A stretch of 64,000 nucleotides of DNA from Burkholderiales bacterium Ga0077544 (GCA_001464355.1 LNEU01000019.1:1-64000); one strand, 5' to 3'; counted from the first letter of the stretch, positions 8,932 through 19,346 are shown. Translations and numbers: made by a program. Notes: a model not told the origin generated them from the letters alone.

Positions 8932-11790
8932 TCAGCCCGTATTGCGCAAACCTGCCGCAATACCATTGATAGACAAATGAATCCCGCGACGTACGCGATC
9001 ATCCACTTTGCCATCGCGCATTGCGGTACGGTGACGTTTGATCAGTTCGACCTGCAAGTGATTCAGCGGATCGAGATAGGCGAAACGATTTTTGATCGAA
9101 CGCGCGAGTAATGGATTATTGGCCAGTCTTTCTTTCTTGCCGTTGATGAGCGTCAGGCAGGCCGATGTACGTTCGTGCTCGCCGACGATACGTTTGAAAA
9201 TGCTGTTACGCAGCTTCTTGTCGACCACCATTTCGGAATAGCGCGATGCAACAGCCAGATCGGTTTTCGACAAAACCATGTCCATGTTCGACAACAGCGT
9301 GGCGAAGAATGGCCATTCGGCAAACATTGCGCGCAAGGTTGCCACACGTTTCGCCTTGTTTTCGCCTTGCGCCAGCCATTGTTCGATGGCGCTGCCGAAA
9401 CCGTACCAGCCCGGTAGCAGCAAACGGCATTGACCCCATGAGAAGCCCCACGGAATCGCGCGCAAATCTTCAATACGGCGCGTTGCCTTGCGGGAAGCAG
9501 GGCGCGATCCGATATTCAGTTCAGAGATTTCTGCAATCGGCGTGGCCGAAAAGAAGTAATCGGTGAAGCCTGGAGTTTCATACACCAGATCGCGATAAGC
9601 CTGATAAGCCAGCTCTGAAAGCTCGTCCATCACGTTTTCAAACTCGGCGAGCTTTTTCGTGTGCTTGCTATCCGATGGATGCGGCATTAGGCTGGCTTCC
9701 AGCGTGGCTGCAACCAGCAAGGCCAGATTGCGGCGACCGATTTCCGGGTTCGAAAATTTCGACGCAATGATTTCACCTTGCTCGGTCAAGCGTATCTGGC
9801 CATTCACGGTGCCGACAGGTTGCGCCAGAATCGCTTCATAGCTTGGGCCGCCGCCGCGACCGACGGTGCCGCCGCGGCCATGGAACAGGCGCAGCTTGAC
9901 GCCCGCATTGTTGAAGACTTCGACGAGTTGGGTCTCTGCCTTGTAGAGCTCCCAGTTTGATGTCAGGAAGCCGCCATCCTTGTTGGAGTCAGAATAGCCG
10001 AGCATGACTTCCTGCAGGTCGCCTTGCTTCGCTATCAGTTTTCTGACCAGCGGGATCGCCATCACTTGTTCCATGATGGTTGCTGCCAGGCGCAGATCGG
10101 GAATGGTTTCAAACAATGGAATCACCATTAACTCGCCGACACCTGCAGAACTATGGTTCGCCTCGGTGCGCAGCAGGCCGGTTTCGCGCTGCAGCAGCAA
10201 AACCTCCAGCAGATCGGAGACAGTTTCCGTATGCGAAATGATGTAGTTACGGATCGCGCGCGAACCGTAACGCTGGCGAATTTCATGCGCGGCGCGCAAG
10301 ATCGTCAGCTCGGAATTGGTTTCTTCCGAATAGTCGATATACGGTGAATACAGCAAGCGCGGCTCATTGAGCTCTGCCAGCAGCAATTCAACTTTCTTGT
10401 CCTCCGGCAGGGACGCGTATGCAGATTCGACTTGTGCGCGACTGAATAATTCGCTCAATACTCGTTCGTGTACGTCCGAGCTTTGACGCATGTCCAGTGT
10501 GGCCAGATGGAAGCCGAAAATTTCCGATGCGCGCAGCAGGGTAGCTAGGCGCGGTTTGATCAAGGCGTCGCCGTGACGGGCTTTCAATGAGTCTACCAAA
10601 ATCAGCAGGTCGGCCGAGAACTCGGTGGCCGCTTGATATGGTTTGCCTGGACCGACTTCCTGGCGCAGGATGTTGGTTGCGCCGAAGGCGCGCGCAGTTG
10701 CAGCCAGGCGTGCATAGATGCCTATCAATGCGCGGCGATATTGTTCATCGGTGCGATGAGCAGACGTATCGGGCGACATGTCAGCCAATGCCGCGACTTC
10801 CGGGCTGACGCCGGCGAGGAAGGTCGATACAGATAATTCCGCACCCAGCGCATGCACTTCTTCCAGATAGAAATCAAGGATGGTTGTTGATTGACGTGCC
10901 AGCGCGAGTTGCATGGTGTCTGCATTGACGTTGGGATTGCCATCTCGATCGCCGCCTATCCAGCTGCCCATTTGCACATAGGATGGCAGATCGCGATAGG
11001 TATTGCCGCTGCCGCTACGTTGCGGAAACTGTTCGGCGATTTCGCCTTCGATATCTTCATACAGTGCTGGCAATTCGCGCAGGAATGTCATGCGGTAATA
11101 CGACAGCGCATTGTTGATTTCGTCTTCGACAGTCAGCTTGGTATAACGCAGCAAACGTGTTTGCCACAAGGTCGTCACGCGCGCATGGATGCGTTCGGTA
11201 TTTTCGGCACGTTCCTTGGCGGTCATGGGTAAATCGCGCTGCGCCAGCAGACGCGCGATTTCATGTTCTGCATCCAGTATGCTTTTGCGCTGTACTTCAG
11301 TCGGATGTGCCGTCAGAACCGGCGCAATGAGCGCTTCCTTGAAGAACTTGCGCACGGCCGCACCGGTTACACCGGCGCCATGCAGTTTTTCCAGTGCGTA
11401 GGCAATACTGCCTTCCTGCGCTTCCGAACCGGCCAGCAAATGCGCGCGGCGGCGGCGGTTGTGATGCTGATCTTCCGCGATATTCGCCAGATGCGAAAAA
11501 TAGGAAAAAGCACGTACGACGGAAATCGTTTGTTCTTTCGTCAGCTTCTTCAGTAACTTGTTCAGTTCTGCGCCAGCCTGCACATCGGCTTCACGGCGAA
11601 AGCGCACTGCGGTTTGGCGTATGGTTTCCACTACCTGGAATACAGCATCGCCTTGCTGATCGCGTAATACGTCGCCGAGCAGGCGTCCCAGCAAGCGAAT
11701 ATCTTCCTTCAGTGGTGCATCTTTGTTGGCCGGTGGAGTAGCCGCGTGCGCAGGAGTTTTCAGTTGTTTTGCCATAGTCAAATAATGCAA
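8932..11790 (-). CDS. ppc: phosphoenolpyruvate carboxylase
   Basis: The 952-residue protein fixes bicarbonate onto PEP to give oxaloacetate, an anaplerotic reaction. Visible signatures are the catalytic histidine in TAHPTEVQRKS, the glycine-rich active-site loop LFHGRGGTVGRGGGPSY, GYSDSNKDGG, and the invariant C-terminal GLRNTG. An in-frame ATG five codons downstream (11775) is an equally plausible start, and neither has a strong ribosome binding site. The gene sits inside the otherwise conserved algR-hemC interval, with opposite direction to both neighbours. Confidence 0.97.
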   Translation of the reverse strand: MHYLTMAKQLKTPAHAATPPANKDAPLKEDIRLLGRLLGDVLRDQQGDAVFQVVETIRQTAVRFRREADVQAGAELNKLLKKLTKEQTISVVRAFSYFSHLANIAEDQHHNRRRRAHLLAGSEAQEGSIAYALEKLHGAGVTGAAVRKFFKEALIAPVLTAHPTEVQRKSILDAEHEIARLLAQRDLPMTAKERAENTERIHARVTTLWQTRLLRYTKLTVEDEINNALSYYRMTFLRELPALYEDIEGEIAEQFPQRSGSGNTYRDLPSYVQMGSWIGGDRDGNPNVNADTMQLALARQSTTILDFYLEEVHALGAELSVSTFLAGVSPEVAALADMSPDTSAHRTDEQYRRALIGIYARLAATARAFGATNILRQEVGPGKPYQAATEFSADLLILVDSLKARHGDALIKPRLATLLRASEIFGFHLATLDMRQSSDVHERVLSELFSRAQVESAYASLPEDKKVELLLAELNEPRLLYSPYIDYSEETNSELTILRAAHEIRQRYGSRAIRNYIISHTETVSDLLEVLLLQRETGLLRTEANHSSAGVGELMVIPLFETIPDLRLAATIMEQVMAIPLVRKLIAKQGDLQEVMLGYSDSNKDGGFLTSNWELYKAETQLVEVFNNAGVKLRLFHGRGGTVGRGGGPSYEAILAQPVGTVNGQIRLTEQGEIIASKFSNPEIGRRNLALLVAATLEASLMPHPSDSKHTKKLAEFENVMDELSELAYQAYRDLVYETPGFTDYFFSATPIAEISELNIGSRPASRKATRRIEDLRAIPWGFSWGQCRLLLPGWYGFGSAIEQWLAQGENKAKRVATLRAMFAEWPFFATLLSNMDMVLSKTDLAVASRYSEMVVDKKLRNSIFKRIVGEHERTSACLTLINGKKERLANNPLLARSIKNRFAYLDPLNHLQVELIKRHRTAMRDGKVDDRVRRGIHLSINGIAAGLRNTG

Positions 11791-11891
11791 TCAGCTTGTG
11801 GATGGTGATAAGAATGGAAGGTCAAGTCTGCCGTGGGGGAGGTGCGTGCTAAAATTTCAAGAATGTTTTAATCCAAAAATCTGGAATGCCA

Positions 11892-11903
11892 CCGCGATCG
11901 CGG
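11892..11903. repeat. 12-base perfect palindrome in the ppc/hemC divergent promoter region
   Basis: CCGCGATCGCGG is self-complementary over its whole length. It lies between the divergently transcribed ppc and hemC. It may be an operator or chance in a GC-rich stretch. Confidence 0.4.
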
Positions 11904-12001
11904 GGTGTCATCGAAACCGGCTATTGTGCAAAAATTTTGCCTTAAACGCGTCTGCATTTAAGCAGGTTTGCAATTAGCCAGACAGAAAATCGAAAGAAGC
12001 C

Positions 12002-12958
12002 GTGCTGAAATTTCCACCTCCAAAAAAACTAGTCATTGCATCGCGCGAAAGTCGTCTGGCCATGTGGCAAGCCGAGCATGTACGCGAAAAACTGGCCTTA
12101 TTATATCCGCAGTGTTCGATAGAGATTCTGGGAATGACAACCCGTGGTGATCAAATTCTTGATAGAACGCTGTCAAAGGTCGGCGGCAAAGGCTTGTTCG
12201 TCAAGGAACTGGAAGTGGCAATCGCCGAGCGCCGCGCCGATCTGGCCGTGCATTCGCTCAAGGATGTGCCGATGACCTTGCCGGATGGTTTTGCGCTGGC
12301 CGCGGTGCTGGAACGTGAAGATCCGCGTGATGCATTTGTCTCGAATGACTATGCATCGTTGGCTGAATTGCCGGATGGTGCGGTGGTTGGCACCAGTAGT
12401 TTGCGGCGTCAGGCACAGATTGCAGTGCGTTATCCGAAACTGGTGATTCGTCCCTTGCGCGGCAATCTGGATACGCGCCTGGGCAAACTGGACAAGGGCG
12501 AGTATGCCGCCATCATCCTGGCTGCAGCCGGCTTGAAGCGTCTGGGTTTGCCGCAACGCATACGCGCTTTCCTGGATACGGAACAAAGCTTGCCGGCGCC
12601 GGGACAGGGCGCAATGGGTATAGAAATCCATTCTGATCGTGCCGATTTGCATGAATGGCTGGCACCGCTCAATCATCTGGCCACGGCCCAAGCGGTAACT
12701 GCCGAACGTACTGTATCCAGAAATTTCGGAGGCAGTTGCCAGATTCCATTGGCCGCATTTGCGACGATAGATGGCGAGACGATGCGTATGCGCGCGATGA
12801 TCGCCACGCCTGACGGCACGCGCGTGGCACGCGCCGATCTGGCTGGTCCTGCAGATGCACCGGAAGTATTGGGTGGGCAGATTGCGCAAGTATTGCAGCA
12901 GCAAGAGGCCACCGCCATCCTTGCATCCTGTCATGCCGGTGTTGACGGGGATGCCTGA
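12002..12958 (+). CDS. hemC: porphobilinogen deaminase (hydroxymethylbilane synthase)
   Basis: The 318-residue enzyme polymerises four porphobilinogens to hydroxymethylbilane. The dipyrromethane cofactor cysteine is Cys246 in [11 protein letters not shown]. Other signatures are [27 protein letters not shown] and RGNLDTRL. The start is a GTG at 12002, the only start that keeps the conserved N-terminal strand intact. First gene of the hemC-hemD-hemX-hemY operon. Its 3' end overlaps hemD. Confidence 0.96.
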   Translation: MLKFPPPKKLVIASRESRLAMWQAEHVREKLALLYPQCSIEILGMTTRGDQILDRTLSKVGGKGLFVKELEVAIAERRADLAVHSLKDVPMTLPDGFALAAVLEREDPRDAFVSNDYASLAELPDGAVVGTSSLRRQAQIAVRYPKLVIRPLRGNLDTRLGKLDKGEYAAIILAAAGLKRLGLPQRIRAFLDTEQSLPAPGQGAMGIEIHSDRADLHEWLAPLNHLATAQAVTAERTVSRNFGGSCQIPLAAFATIDGETMRMRAMIATPDGTRVARADLAGPADAPEVLGGQIAQVLQQQEATAILASCHAGVDGDA

Positions 12959-13733
12959 CGCTGCCGTGGGGGACGTCATCATTACGCGACCGCTGGCTCA
13001 AGCCGATGTGCTGGCGCAGCGCGTCACTGCGCTCGGCCGTCGCGCCATCATTTTCCCTCTGCTGGATATCCTTCCTTTGCCAGATCAGGCGCCGCTACAG
13101 CAAGCATTAAGCGATCTGAGTGGCTATGCCTTGATCGCTTTTGTCAGTCCGAATGCGATTGATGCGGCTTTTGCTGCACGTCCGGATTGGCCGGTCGATA
13201 TTCCGATTGCAGTGGTGGGCGAAGGCAGTCGTCAGGCATTGGCCAGGCATGGTGTGACTGGTGAGCAGTACACCATCATCAGTCCGACCGATGCGGATAG
13301 AACTGATTCCGATACTTTGCTGGTCGAGCTTGATCTGGATGCATTGCGCGGCAAGCAGGTCTTGATAGTACGCGGCGAAACGGGCCGTCCACTACTGAGC
13401 GACGCATTACGTGCAGTTGGCGTGCAGGTAGTGATGCTGGCGGCGTATCGCCGTGTGGCACCCCGATTTGACGATGCGCGTCGCAGCGAACTGAAACGTT
13501 TATTGTGTTGTCAGAATGATTGGATCGTGACCAGTTCGGAAGCTTTGCGTTTTTTTACGCAGATGGTCGCGCAACTCGATGATGTGGAGGGCGTCGCAAA
13601 AATGCAACAGCAAAGAATGATCGTATCGCATATCCGCATCGCTGAAACCGCACGGGCGCTGGGTTTCAGCAATATCACCCTAACCAGATCAGGCGACGAC
13701 GGACTGTTAGCCGCGTTACAATCTTGCTCATGA
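12951..13733 (+). CDS. hemD: uroporphyrinogen-III synthase
   Basis: The protein is about 260 residues long and has the weakly conserved HemD fold: [17 protein letters not shown] at the N-terminus, [20 protein letters not shown] and VIVRGETGR. It closes and inverts ring D of hydroxymethylbilane. The start could be the ATG at 12951 or the one at 12933. Both overlap the hemC end, in keeping with a translationally coupled operon. The stop overlaps the start of hemX in an ATGA arrangement. Confidence 0.9.
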   Translation: MPDAAVGDVIITRPLAQADVLAQRVTALGRRAIIFPLLDILPLPDQAPLQQALSDLSGYALIAFVSPNAIDAAFAARPDWPVDIPIAVVGEGSRQALARHGVTGEQYTIISPTDADRTDSDTLLVELDLDALRGKQVLIVRGETGRPLLSDALRAVGVQVVMLAAYRRVAPRFDDARRSELKRLLCCQNDWIVTSSEALRFFTQMVAQLDDVEGVAKMQQQRMIVSHIRIAETARALGFSNITLTRSGDDGLLAALQSCS

Positions 13734-14893
13734 ACGATATGCCGACAACTCCAGAATCCACTCCGCAACCGAATTCGGCTGCGCCCCCCACCGCTACCGT
13801 GATATTGGACGCCGACCCGCTACGCAAGCAAAGTGGCGTCGCACGCAAGCACCAGGGACTGATTTATGCTGCTTTGATCGTACTGGCCGTGCTGTTGGCA
13901 GCGCAATGGTGGGTGTCGCGCGAACAGCTTTCCGCCGTGCGTACCGAGGTCGCAAAGCGTATGCATAGTGGCGATGCAATCAATGCTGAAACCAAGGTCA
14001 TCGTGAAATCGGCGCAGGAAACCGTCGCCGAACTGCAAGCCAAGGTGAACGTGCTGGAGAGCAAGCAGATAGAAGCGCAAAGTCAGCAACTTGCGCTGGA
14101 GCAGCTGTATCAGGACCTGTTCAAAAAGCGTGAAGACTGGGCTTTGGCCGAGATTGAACAAGTGTTGTCCACTGCAAGCCAGCAATTGCAATTGGCCGGC
14201 AATGTGCAAGGTGCCTTGATCGCTCTGCAAAATGCCGATGCGCGTTTGGCACGCTCGGATACACCACAATTTGTTACCGTACGCCGCGCCATTGGTCGCG
14301 ATATTGAACGTTTGAAAGCGCTGCCTAGCCTTGATTTGACCGGCATTGCATTGCGTCTGGATAGTGTTATCAGTCAGATCGACACGATGCCGCTGTTGGC
14401 AGATGAAAAGCCTGCGGTGTCTGTAAGTGAACCCAAAAATCGTCCTTTGCCTGCATCAGGAAAGACGAAAAATGCCAAAGAACCAGCGTCTGCACAAACG
14501 GCGACCAATGAATGGTGGCCGGTGGCAAAAGCCAGATGGGAAAGCTGGACCAATGAAATGTGGGGCGAAATCCAGCAGCTGATACGCGTACGTAGTGTAG
14601 AAAGCTCTGATGCATTGTTGCTGTCGCCTACGCAGGAATACTACGCACGCGAAAATCTGAAATTGCGTTTGCTGAATGCGCGCATGGCTCTGCTGTCGCG
14701 CAACGAATCGGCATTTCGCAGTGACATGATTGCGTCGCAAGACAGTATTGCCAAATATTTCGATACCCGCGCCAAGCAGACGCAAACTGCACAAGCGATG
14801 TTGAAGCAAGTGCAGTCCAGCAATCTGGCGATCGAAATGCCGACGCTGTCCGAGAGTTTGAACGCAGTCCGTAATTACAAGGCGAAACCTTGA
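13730..14893 (+). CDS. hemX: HemX family membrane protein
   Basis: The 387-residue protein has one transmembrane helix (GLIYAALIVLAVLLAAQWWVS, about residues 43-63) and a long periplasmic coiled-coil region. It belongs to the HemX family often mislabelled uroporphyrinogen-III C-methyltransferase; no SAM-binding methylase motifs are visible. The ATG at 13730 overlaps the hemD stop (ATGA), which fixes the start two codons inside the longer open frame. A low-complexity proline-rich stretch precedes the helix. Its function in tetrapyrrole supply is not settled. Confidence 0.88.
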   Translation: MNDMPTTPESTPQPNSAAPPTATVILDADPLRKQSGVARKHQGLIYAALIVLAVLLAAQWWVSREQLSAVRTEVAKRMHSGDAINAETKVIVKSAQETVAELQAKVNVLESKQIEAQSQQLALEQLYQDLFKKREDWALAEIEQVLSTASQQLQLAGNVQGALIALQNADARLARSDTPQFVTVRRAIGRDIERLKALPSLDLTGIALRLDSVISQIDTMPLLADEKPAVSVSEPKNRPLPASGKTKNAKEPASAQTATNEWWPVAKARWESWTNEMWGEIQQLIRVRSVESSDALLLSPTQEYYARENLKLRLLNARMALLSRNESAFRSDMIASQDSIAKYFDTRAKQTQTAQAMLKQVQSSNLAIEMPTLSESLNAVRNYKAKP

Positions 14894-14971
14894 GGCAGGC
14901 ATCTTGCGAGCAATTCCAGCATGCGCCTCAATGCAGCTCTTCAATAACCATGATTGCCACCTGTTTTTAAT

Positions 14972-16168
14972 ATGCGCATATTTCTCTGGCTAATCGCTTT
15001 GTTTGCCACCGCCATCGGTCTGGCAGTCGTGGCGCGTTTTAATCCCGGCAATGTGGTGTTTTTCTATCCGCCATATCGGATTGATCTGTCGCTTAATTTC
15101 TTTCTGCTGCTTGCCGGTTTGCTGTTTTTTCTGATCTATGCGGTGTTGAAAACACTGCGTATTGCGCAAAGAATGCCGGGTAAAGTTGCCGCCTATCGCC
15201 GCGACAAGCAAGAGCGCAAAGGCAACCAGGCTTTGCGCGAAGCATTGAAGGCTTATTTCGAGGGTCGCTTTGGCCACGCAGAAAAAGCCGCGATGCGCGC
15301 AACCGAATCACCGGATAACGCAGGCCTGGCCGCGTTGATCGCCGCACGTGCCGCACACCGCATGCAACAAACCGAGCGTCGTGACACTTGGCTGGCGACA
15401 GTGGAAGAAGATCAGACGCTGAAAACAGCACGCTTGATGACGGCCATTGAATTGCTGGTCGACGAACGTCAGCCTGAATTGGCATTGGATGTTGTCAAGG
15501 AGTTGAATGCCAATGGCACGCGTCACATTCATGCTCTGCGCATGGCATTGAAAGCAAATCAGCGCGCCAAAAACTGGCCCGAAGTATTGCGTCTGGTGCG
15601 TACCTTGGATAAAAACAATGCTTTGCATCCTGCCTTGTCTACGCGCTTGCGCGAACTGGCCTATGAAGACTTGCTGAAGGATTCGGCGAACGATGCTGAA
15701 TCGATACGCAATGTTTGGTGGAATATTCCGGCAGAAGATCGCGTCAAGTCTTACATCGCTGCGCATGCGGCACAAGCATTTACCAAGCGCGGTTTGCAGG
15801 ATGAAGCGCGCGCGATTGTTGAAAAAGCGCTCGCGGTTGAATGGGATGACAGATTGTTGCGTGCGTATCGCGCTGCTGCTGCAGCCGAAGGCTCGCCGGC
15901 ACTGCTGGCGCAAATCGAGCGCTGTGAAGAATGGTGCAAGAAGCATCCTAACGATGCAGAACTTGCCTTGACGCTGGGTACTTTATGTCTGCGCCAGAAT
16001 TTGTGGGGCAAGGCACAGCGTCAGTTGGAGCAGGCTTTATCGGATGCAAGCGGAGCGCGCATGCTGCAGGAAGTCCATCTGAAGCTGGCACAATTGCACG
16101 AAGCCTTGAATCACACAGAAGAAGCTGCGGCGCATTATCGTCAGTGTGCGTTTGCGACGACTTTGTAA
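14972..16168 (+). CDS. hemY: HemY family TPR membrane protein
   Basis: The 398-residue protein starts with two adjacent membrane helices (about residues 1-20 and 38-62), followed by a helical TPR-like region (AYFEGRFGHAEKAAMRA and later repeats such as ELALTLGTLCLRQNLWGKAQ). This is the proteobacterial HemY protein of the hemCDXY operon, not the Bacillus protoporphyrinogen oxidase of the same name. The start ATG is six codons inside the open frame, chosen because MRIFLWLIALF begins the first helix. Confidence 0.9.
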   Translation: MRIFLWLIALFATAIGLAVVARFNPGNVVFFYPPYRIDLSLNFFLLLAGLLFFLIYAVLKTLRIAQRMPGKVAAYRRDKQERKGNQALREALKAYFEGRFGHAEKAAMRATESPDNAGLAALIAARAAHRMQQTERRDTWLATVEEDQTLKTARLMTAIELLVDERQPELALDVVKELNANGTRHIHALRMALKANQRAKNWPEVLRLVRTLDKNNALHPALSTRLRELAYEDLLKDSANDAESIRNVWWNIPAEDRVKSYIAAHAAQAFTKRGLQDEARAIVEKALAVEWDDRLLRAYRAAAAAEGSPALLAQIERCEEWCKKHPNDAELALTLGTLCLRQNLWGKAQRQLEQALSDASGARMLQEVHLKLAQLHEALNHTEEAAAHYRQCAFATTL

Positions 16169-16290
16169 GTCATCGTATTTTTGAGTTTTACTGGCAGTTT
16201 CTATGAAATGGCATGTTGGCGCGTTAGTTTGTCGGCAGCTTTCCCAATCGCAATGTCGTCTTGCCAGCCAGAGCAGGCGATGAAAGCCGC

Positions 16291-16296
16291 TATAAT
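16291..16296 (+). promoter_or_regulatory. candidate -10 element of ppa
   Basis: A consensus TATAAT lies 41 bases before the ppa start codon. No good -35 hexamer stands at the usual distance, so this is tentative. Confidence 0.35.
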
Positions 16297-16336
16297 TCAG
16301 GGTTTGCAAAATTCTTCCCACTTCTGAGAAAATAAT

Positions 16337-16876
16337 ATGAGTCTGAATCACGTCCCAGCCGGCAATGATTTGCCGAACGACTTCAACGTCATTATCGAAA
16401 TCCCTATGAATGCCGATCCGGTCAAGTATGAAGTTGACAAGGCATCCGGCGCGATGTTTGTAGACCGTTTCATGAGTACTGCAATGCACTACCCATGTAA
16501 CTACGGTTATGTGCCGCAAACGCTGTCGGACGATGGTGACCCGGTTGACGTACTGGTGATCACTCCTTTTCCACTGTATCCGGGTGTTGTCGTGCGTTGC
16601 CGCGCGATCGGCATGTTGAAAATGACAGATGAAGCGGGCGGCGATGCAAAATTGCTGGCAGTGCCTATCGACAAGATTTTGCCTATTTACAGCCACTGGC
16701 AAAAACCTGAAGACATCAATGATTTACGCTTGCAACAAATCCAGCATTTCTTTGAACACTACAAGGATCTGGAAAAAGGCAAATGGGTCAAGATTGAAGG
16801 TTGGGTCGGCCCGGATGAAGCCAAGGCAGAAATCATGTCTGGCGTCGAAGCGTTCAAGAAAAGCGCTGGCAAATAA
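16337..16876 (+). CDS. ppa: inorganic pyrophosphatase
   Basis: The 179-residue family I pyrophosphatase hydrolyses PPi to two phosphates in the cytoplasm. Signature residues are visible in [19 protein letters not shown], the metal-binding D-x-D-P-x-D cluster, and in KVEGWVG-like [12 protein letters not shown] near the C-terminus. Length and start are normal. It stands alone between hemY and a bidirectional terminator. This order after hemY is also seen in other Burkholderiales. Confidence 0.97.
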   Translation: MSLNHVPAGNDLPNDFNVIIEIPMNADPVKYEVDKASGAMFVDRFMSTAMHYPCNYGYVPQTLSDDGDPVDVLVITPFPLYPGVVVRCRAIGMLKMTDEAGGDAKLLAVPIDKILPIYSHWQKPEDINDLRLQQIQHFFEHYKDLEKGKWVKIEGWVGPDEAKAEIMSGVEAFKKSAGK

Positions 16877-16902
16877 AATACAGATGCACGTAATTTGTGA
16901 CA

Positions 16903-16932
16903 GAAAAAAGCGCACCTTGGTGCGCTTTTTTC
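16903..16932. terminator. bidirectional terminator between ppa and the Ser/Thr kinase gene
   Basis: AAAAAAGCGCACC and GGTGCGCTTTTTT form a perfect stem with a short loop and with A and T tracts on the two sides. Confidence 0.92.
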
Positions 16933-16977
16933 TTGTATTACAACGATTGCATGCGTGTCAGGTGGGGCCTCGGCAGG

Positions 16978-18015
16978 TCAGCGAAACCATAATGTATAAG
17001 CAGAAACCAGACCGGCAATGATGACGCCGCATACCGGCCAGAAAAGACGGGATGAATGAAATTCTGGCGCGTTGGCTGGTTGCGCGAGCTCGGCGACGGA
17101 CTTGGTGGTGCGTTCGGTTTCTCTACGTGTACGTGTTAAATAACGTTTGATATCCAGCGCCATCTCATCGGCCGTCTGATAACGTTTATCGGCCTTTTTA
17201 TGCATGGCTTTGACAACGATTTTTGAAAGCGCCAATGGCACGCTGCTTTCAAGCGTGTGCGGTTCCGGTGCAGCTTTGAACGCAATGTTATGCAGCAGCT
17301 TGTGCGTATCGTCGTTTTGAAACGGCTTGCGGAAGGTCAGCATTTCAAACATCACCGCGCCCAGCGAGTAGATGTCAGTGCGCGCATCTGCGCTCAGGCC
17401 GAGTGCCTGTTCAGGCGACATGTAATTGGGCGTGCCGATAATATTGTCCTGAAACAGCGTGTGCGGTTCGTCTTGCTTTTGCGGCAGGTCTGAAATCCTG
17501 TTTGGCGTGCGGGCGATGCCGAAGTCGACGATCTTCGGCTGGTGATCGGCGACCAGGAAAATATTGGCAGGCTTGATGTCTCTGTGAACCACGCCATGTG
17601 TATGCGCGTGGTCCAGCGCATCGGCGATTTTCCAGCTAATCGATGCGACGTCATCTGGCGTAAAGCGATGACCGGCATCGAGCAGTTTGCTTAATTCACG
17701 GCCTTGCAGATACTCCATCGCGATGTAGGTCGAATCACCTTCGCTGGACGCTTCGTAGATCGTCACGATATTCGAATGAGCCAGACGACCTGCCGCGCGG
17801 GCTTCGTTGATGAATTGCTGTTCGTGCTGTTTTCTCTCTACCGGCGACAAGCGAGTGCGGAGAGTTTTGATCGCAATTGCCCTATCGATGATCGGATCGT
17901 GGCCCAGATAAACCACGCCGATGGAACCGCGACCGAGTTCATGCTTGACTACAAAGCGACCGATACGAAGTAACTTGGTTTGTGCGGTTGGGGGCAGGGT
18001 AGCTGTAAATGTCAT
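16978..18015 (-). CDS. membrane-anchored serine/threonine protein kinase (PknB-like)
   Basis: The 345-residue protein is a complete Hanks-type kinase domain (about residues 17-280): P-loop GRGSIGVVYLG, VAIK-like AIAIKTL lysine, catalytic loop HRDIKPANIFL, Mg-binding DFGIAR, and activation-segment end GTPNYMSPEQ. A single membrane helix ends the chain (LFWPVCGVIIAGLVSAYTLWF), so the kinase faces the cytoplasm, with no extracytoplasmic sensor domain. No PP2C phosphatase or FHA partner is adjacent. The substrates are unknown. Confidence 0.92.
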   Translation of the reverse strand: MTFTATLPPTAQTKLLRIGRFVVKHELGRGSIGVVYLGHDPIIDRAIAIKTLRTRLSPVERKQHEQQFINEARAAGRLAHSNIVTIYEASSEGDSTYIAMEYLQGRELSKLLDAGHRFTPDDVASISWKIADALDHAHTHGVVHRDIKPANIFLVADHQPKIVDFGIARTPNRISDLPQKQDEPHTLFQDNIIGTPNYMSPEQALGLSADARTDIYSLGAVMFEMLTFRKPFQNDDTHKLLHNIAFKAAPEPHTLESSVPLALSKIVVKAMHKKADKRYQTADEMALDIKRYLTRTRRETERTTKSVAELAQPANAPEFHSSRLFWPVCGVIIAGLVSAYTLWFR

Positions 18016-18101
18016 CGTGCCAGTAGCATGCCTTGAGCTTGGAAAGATGACAAGCCTTTGACGGTGAATATCTTTCGCTTGAGCATTATTTTTTACTTGT
18101 T

Positions 18102-19346
18102 TTACAGCTTGAATGGATTGCGTTCATTCAGTTCATCCATATAGGATTCGATGCCGCCGCTTTCCCGCTTCAGGAATTCTTCTATCGCATCGGAAAACGC
18201 AGCATGCGCCAGCCAATGGGCAGACCAGGTTTTTTGCGGCAGGAAGCCACGCGCCATTTTGTGTTCACCTTGCGCGCCGCCTTCAAAGCAAGCCATTTTA
18301 TTGGCGATACAAAATTCCAGCGGTTGGTAGTAAGCAGTTTCAAAATGCAGGCAATCGACATGCTTCTGCGCGCCCCAATAACGGCCATATACGGTTTGCT
18401 CGTCATGAATCAACAATGATGATGCGATCATCTGGCCATCCTGTTCGGCGATGATCAGCAAGATATTTTGCGGCATCGTTGCGCCTATGCGCAGGAAGAA
18501 ATCCAGATTCAGATACGGCGTTGAACGATGGTCAGCATAAGTGTGATCGTAGCAGCGCTTGAAAAAAGTCCAGTCGTCTTGACTTGCATCATGGCCAGAT
18601 ACGTGACGAAAAGTCACGCCAGCCTCATGCACTTTACGGCGCTCGGCACGGATATTCTTGCGCTTCTTGCGTTCTAGTGTTTCCAGAAAGGAGTCGAAAT
18701 CTTTGTATTCGGCATTCAGCCAGTGAAACTGCACGCCGGTACGCAGAATGAAGCCTGCTTTTTGCAATGTTTCCGCTTGTTCCGGTGGCGGGTACAGGAT
18801 GTGGGTCGAAGAAAAGTGATTGCTTTCCTGCACGGTGGTGAGTGCCGCGATCAGCGCTGTCGTGGCTTCGGCGTCGCGCGCCAGCAGGCGGCTGCCAGTG
18901 ACCGGTGTAAATGGAATCGCGGATAGCAGCTTGGGATAATACTGAAGCCCGTTGCGCTCATACGCATCGGCCCAGGCCCAGTCGAAGACGTATTCGCCGT
19001 AAGAATGACTCTTGACATACAGTGGGAGCGCAGCGACCAGCTCGCCTTCAGTCTTGTCGCTAGCTGAGCGCCATAGCGTCAGAAATTGCGGTTGCCAGCC
19101 GGATTTTCCCGATGCACAGCCGCTTTCATGCAAGGCATTCAGAAAAGCAAAGGATAAAAATGGATTGGCTTCGTCTTGCGTTTGAACCAGAGCATCCCAT
19201 TGCACCTGGCCGATTTCAGACAAAGCAGAAACGATACGCGTGCGATAATTGAAAGATACGTTGGATGATGCGCCAGCAGGCTCGTTAGAAGACTCCTTGG
19301 CCGATTCATCTGACGTTTCGTTCACAGGTAGTTTGGCTTTATTCAT
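18102..19346 (-). CDS. FemAB-like / DUF482 (GNAT-fold) acyltransferase
   Basis: The 414-residue protein matches the DUF482 (peptidogalycan biosynthesis, FemAB-like) family from about residue 35 to the end. Typical blocks are ANPFLSFAFLNALHESG, KRKNIRAERRKV, FFKRCYDHTYADHRSTPYLN, and the C-terminal EGGAQGEHKMARGFLPQKT. The first 30 residues are a low-complexity Ser/Glu-rich segment. Family members are predicted N-acyltransferases of unknown substrate. The gene is divergent from nadE and lies 86 bases from the kinase gene in the same direction, so the two may be cotranscribed. Confidence 0.85.
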   Translation of the reverse strand: MNKAKLPVNETSDESAKESSNEPAGASSNVSFNYRTRIVSALSEIGQVQWDALVQTQDEANPFLSFAFLNALHESGCASGKSGWQPQFLTLWRSASDKTEGELVAALPLYVKSHSYGEYVFDWAWADAYERNGLQYYPKLLSAIPFTPVTGSRLLARDAEATTALIAALTTVQESNHFSSTHILYPPPEQAETLQKAGFILRTGVQFHWLNAEYKDFDSFLETLERKKRKNIRAERRKVHEAGVTFRHVSGHDASQDDWTFFKRCYDHTYADHRSTPYLNLDFFLRIGATMPQNILLIIAEQDGQMIASSLLIHDEQTVYGRYWGAQKHVDCLHFETAYYQPLEFCIANKMACFEGGAQGEHKMARGFLPQKTWSAHWLAHAAFSDAIEEFLKRESGGIESYMDELNERNPFKL

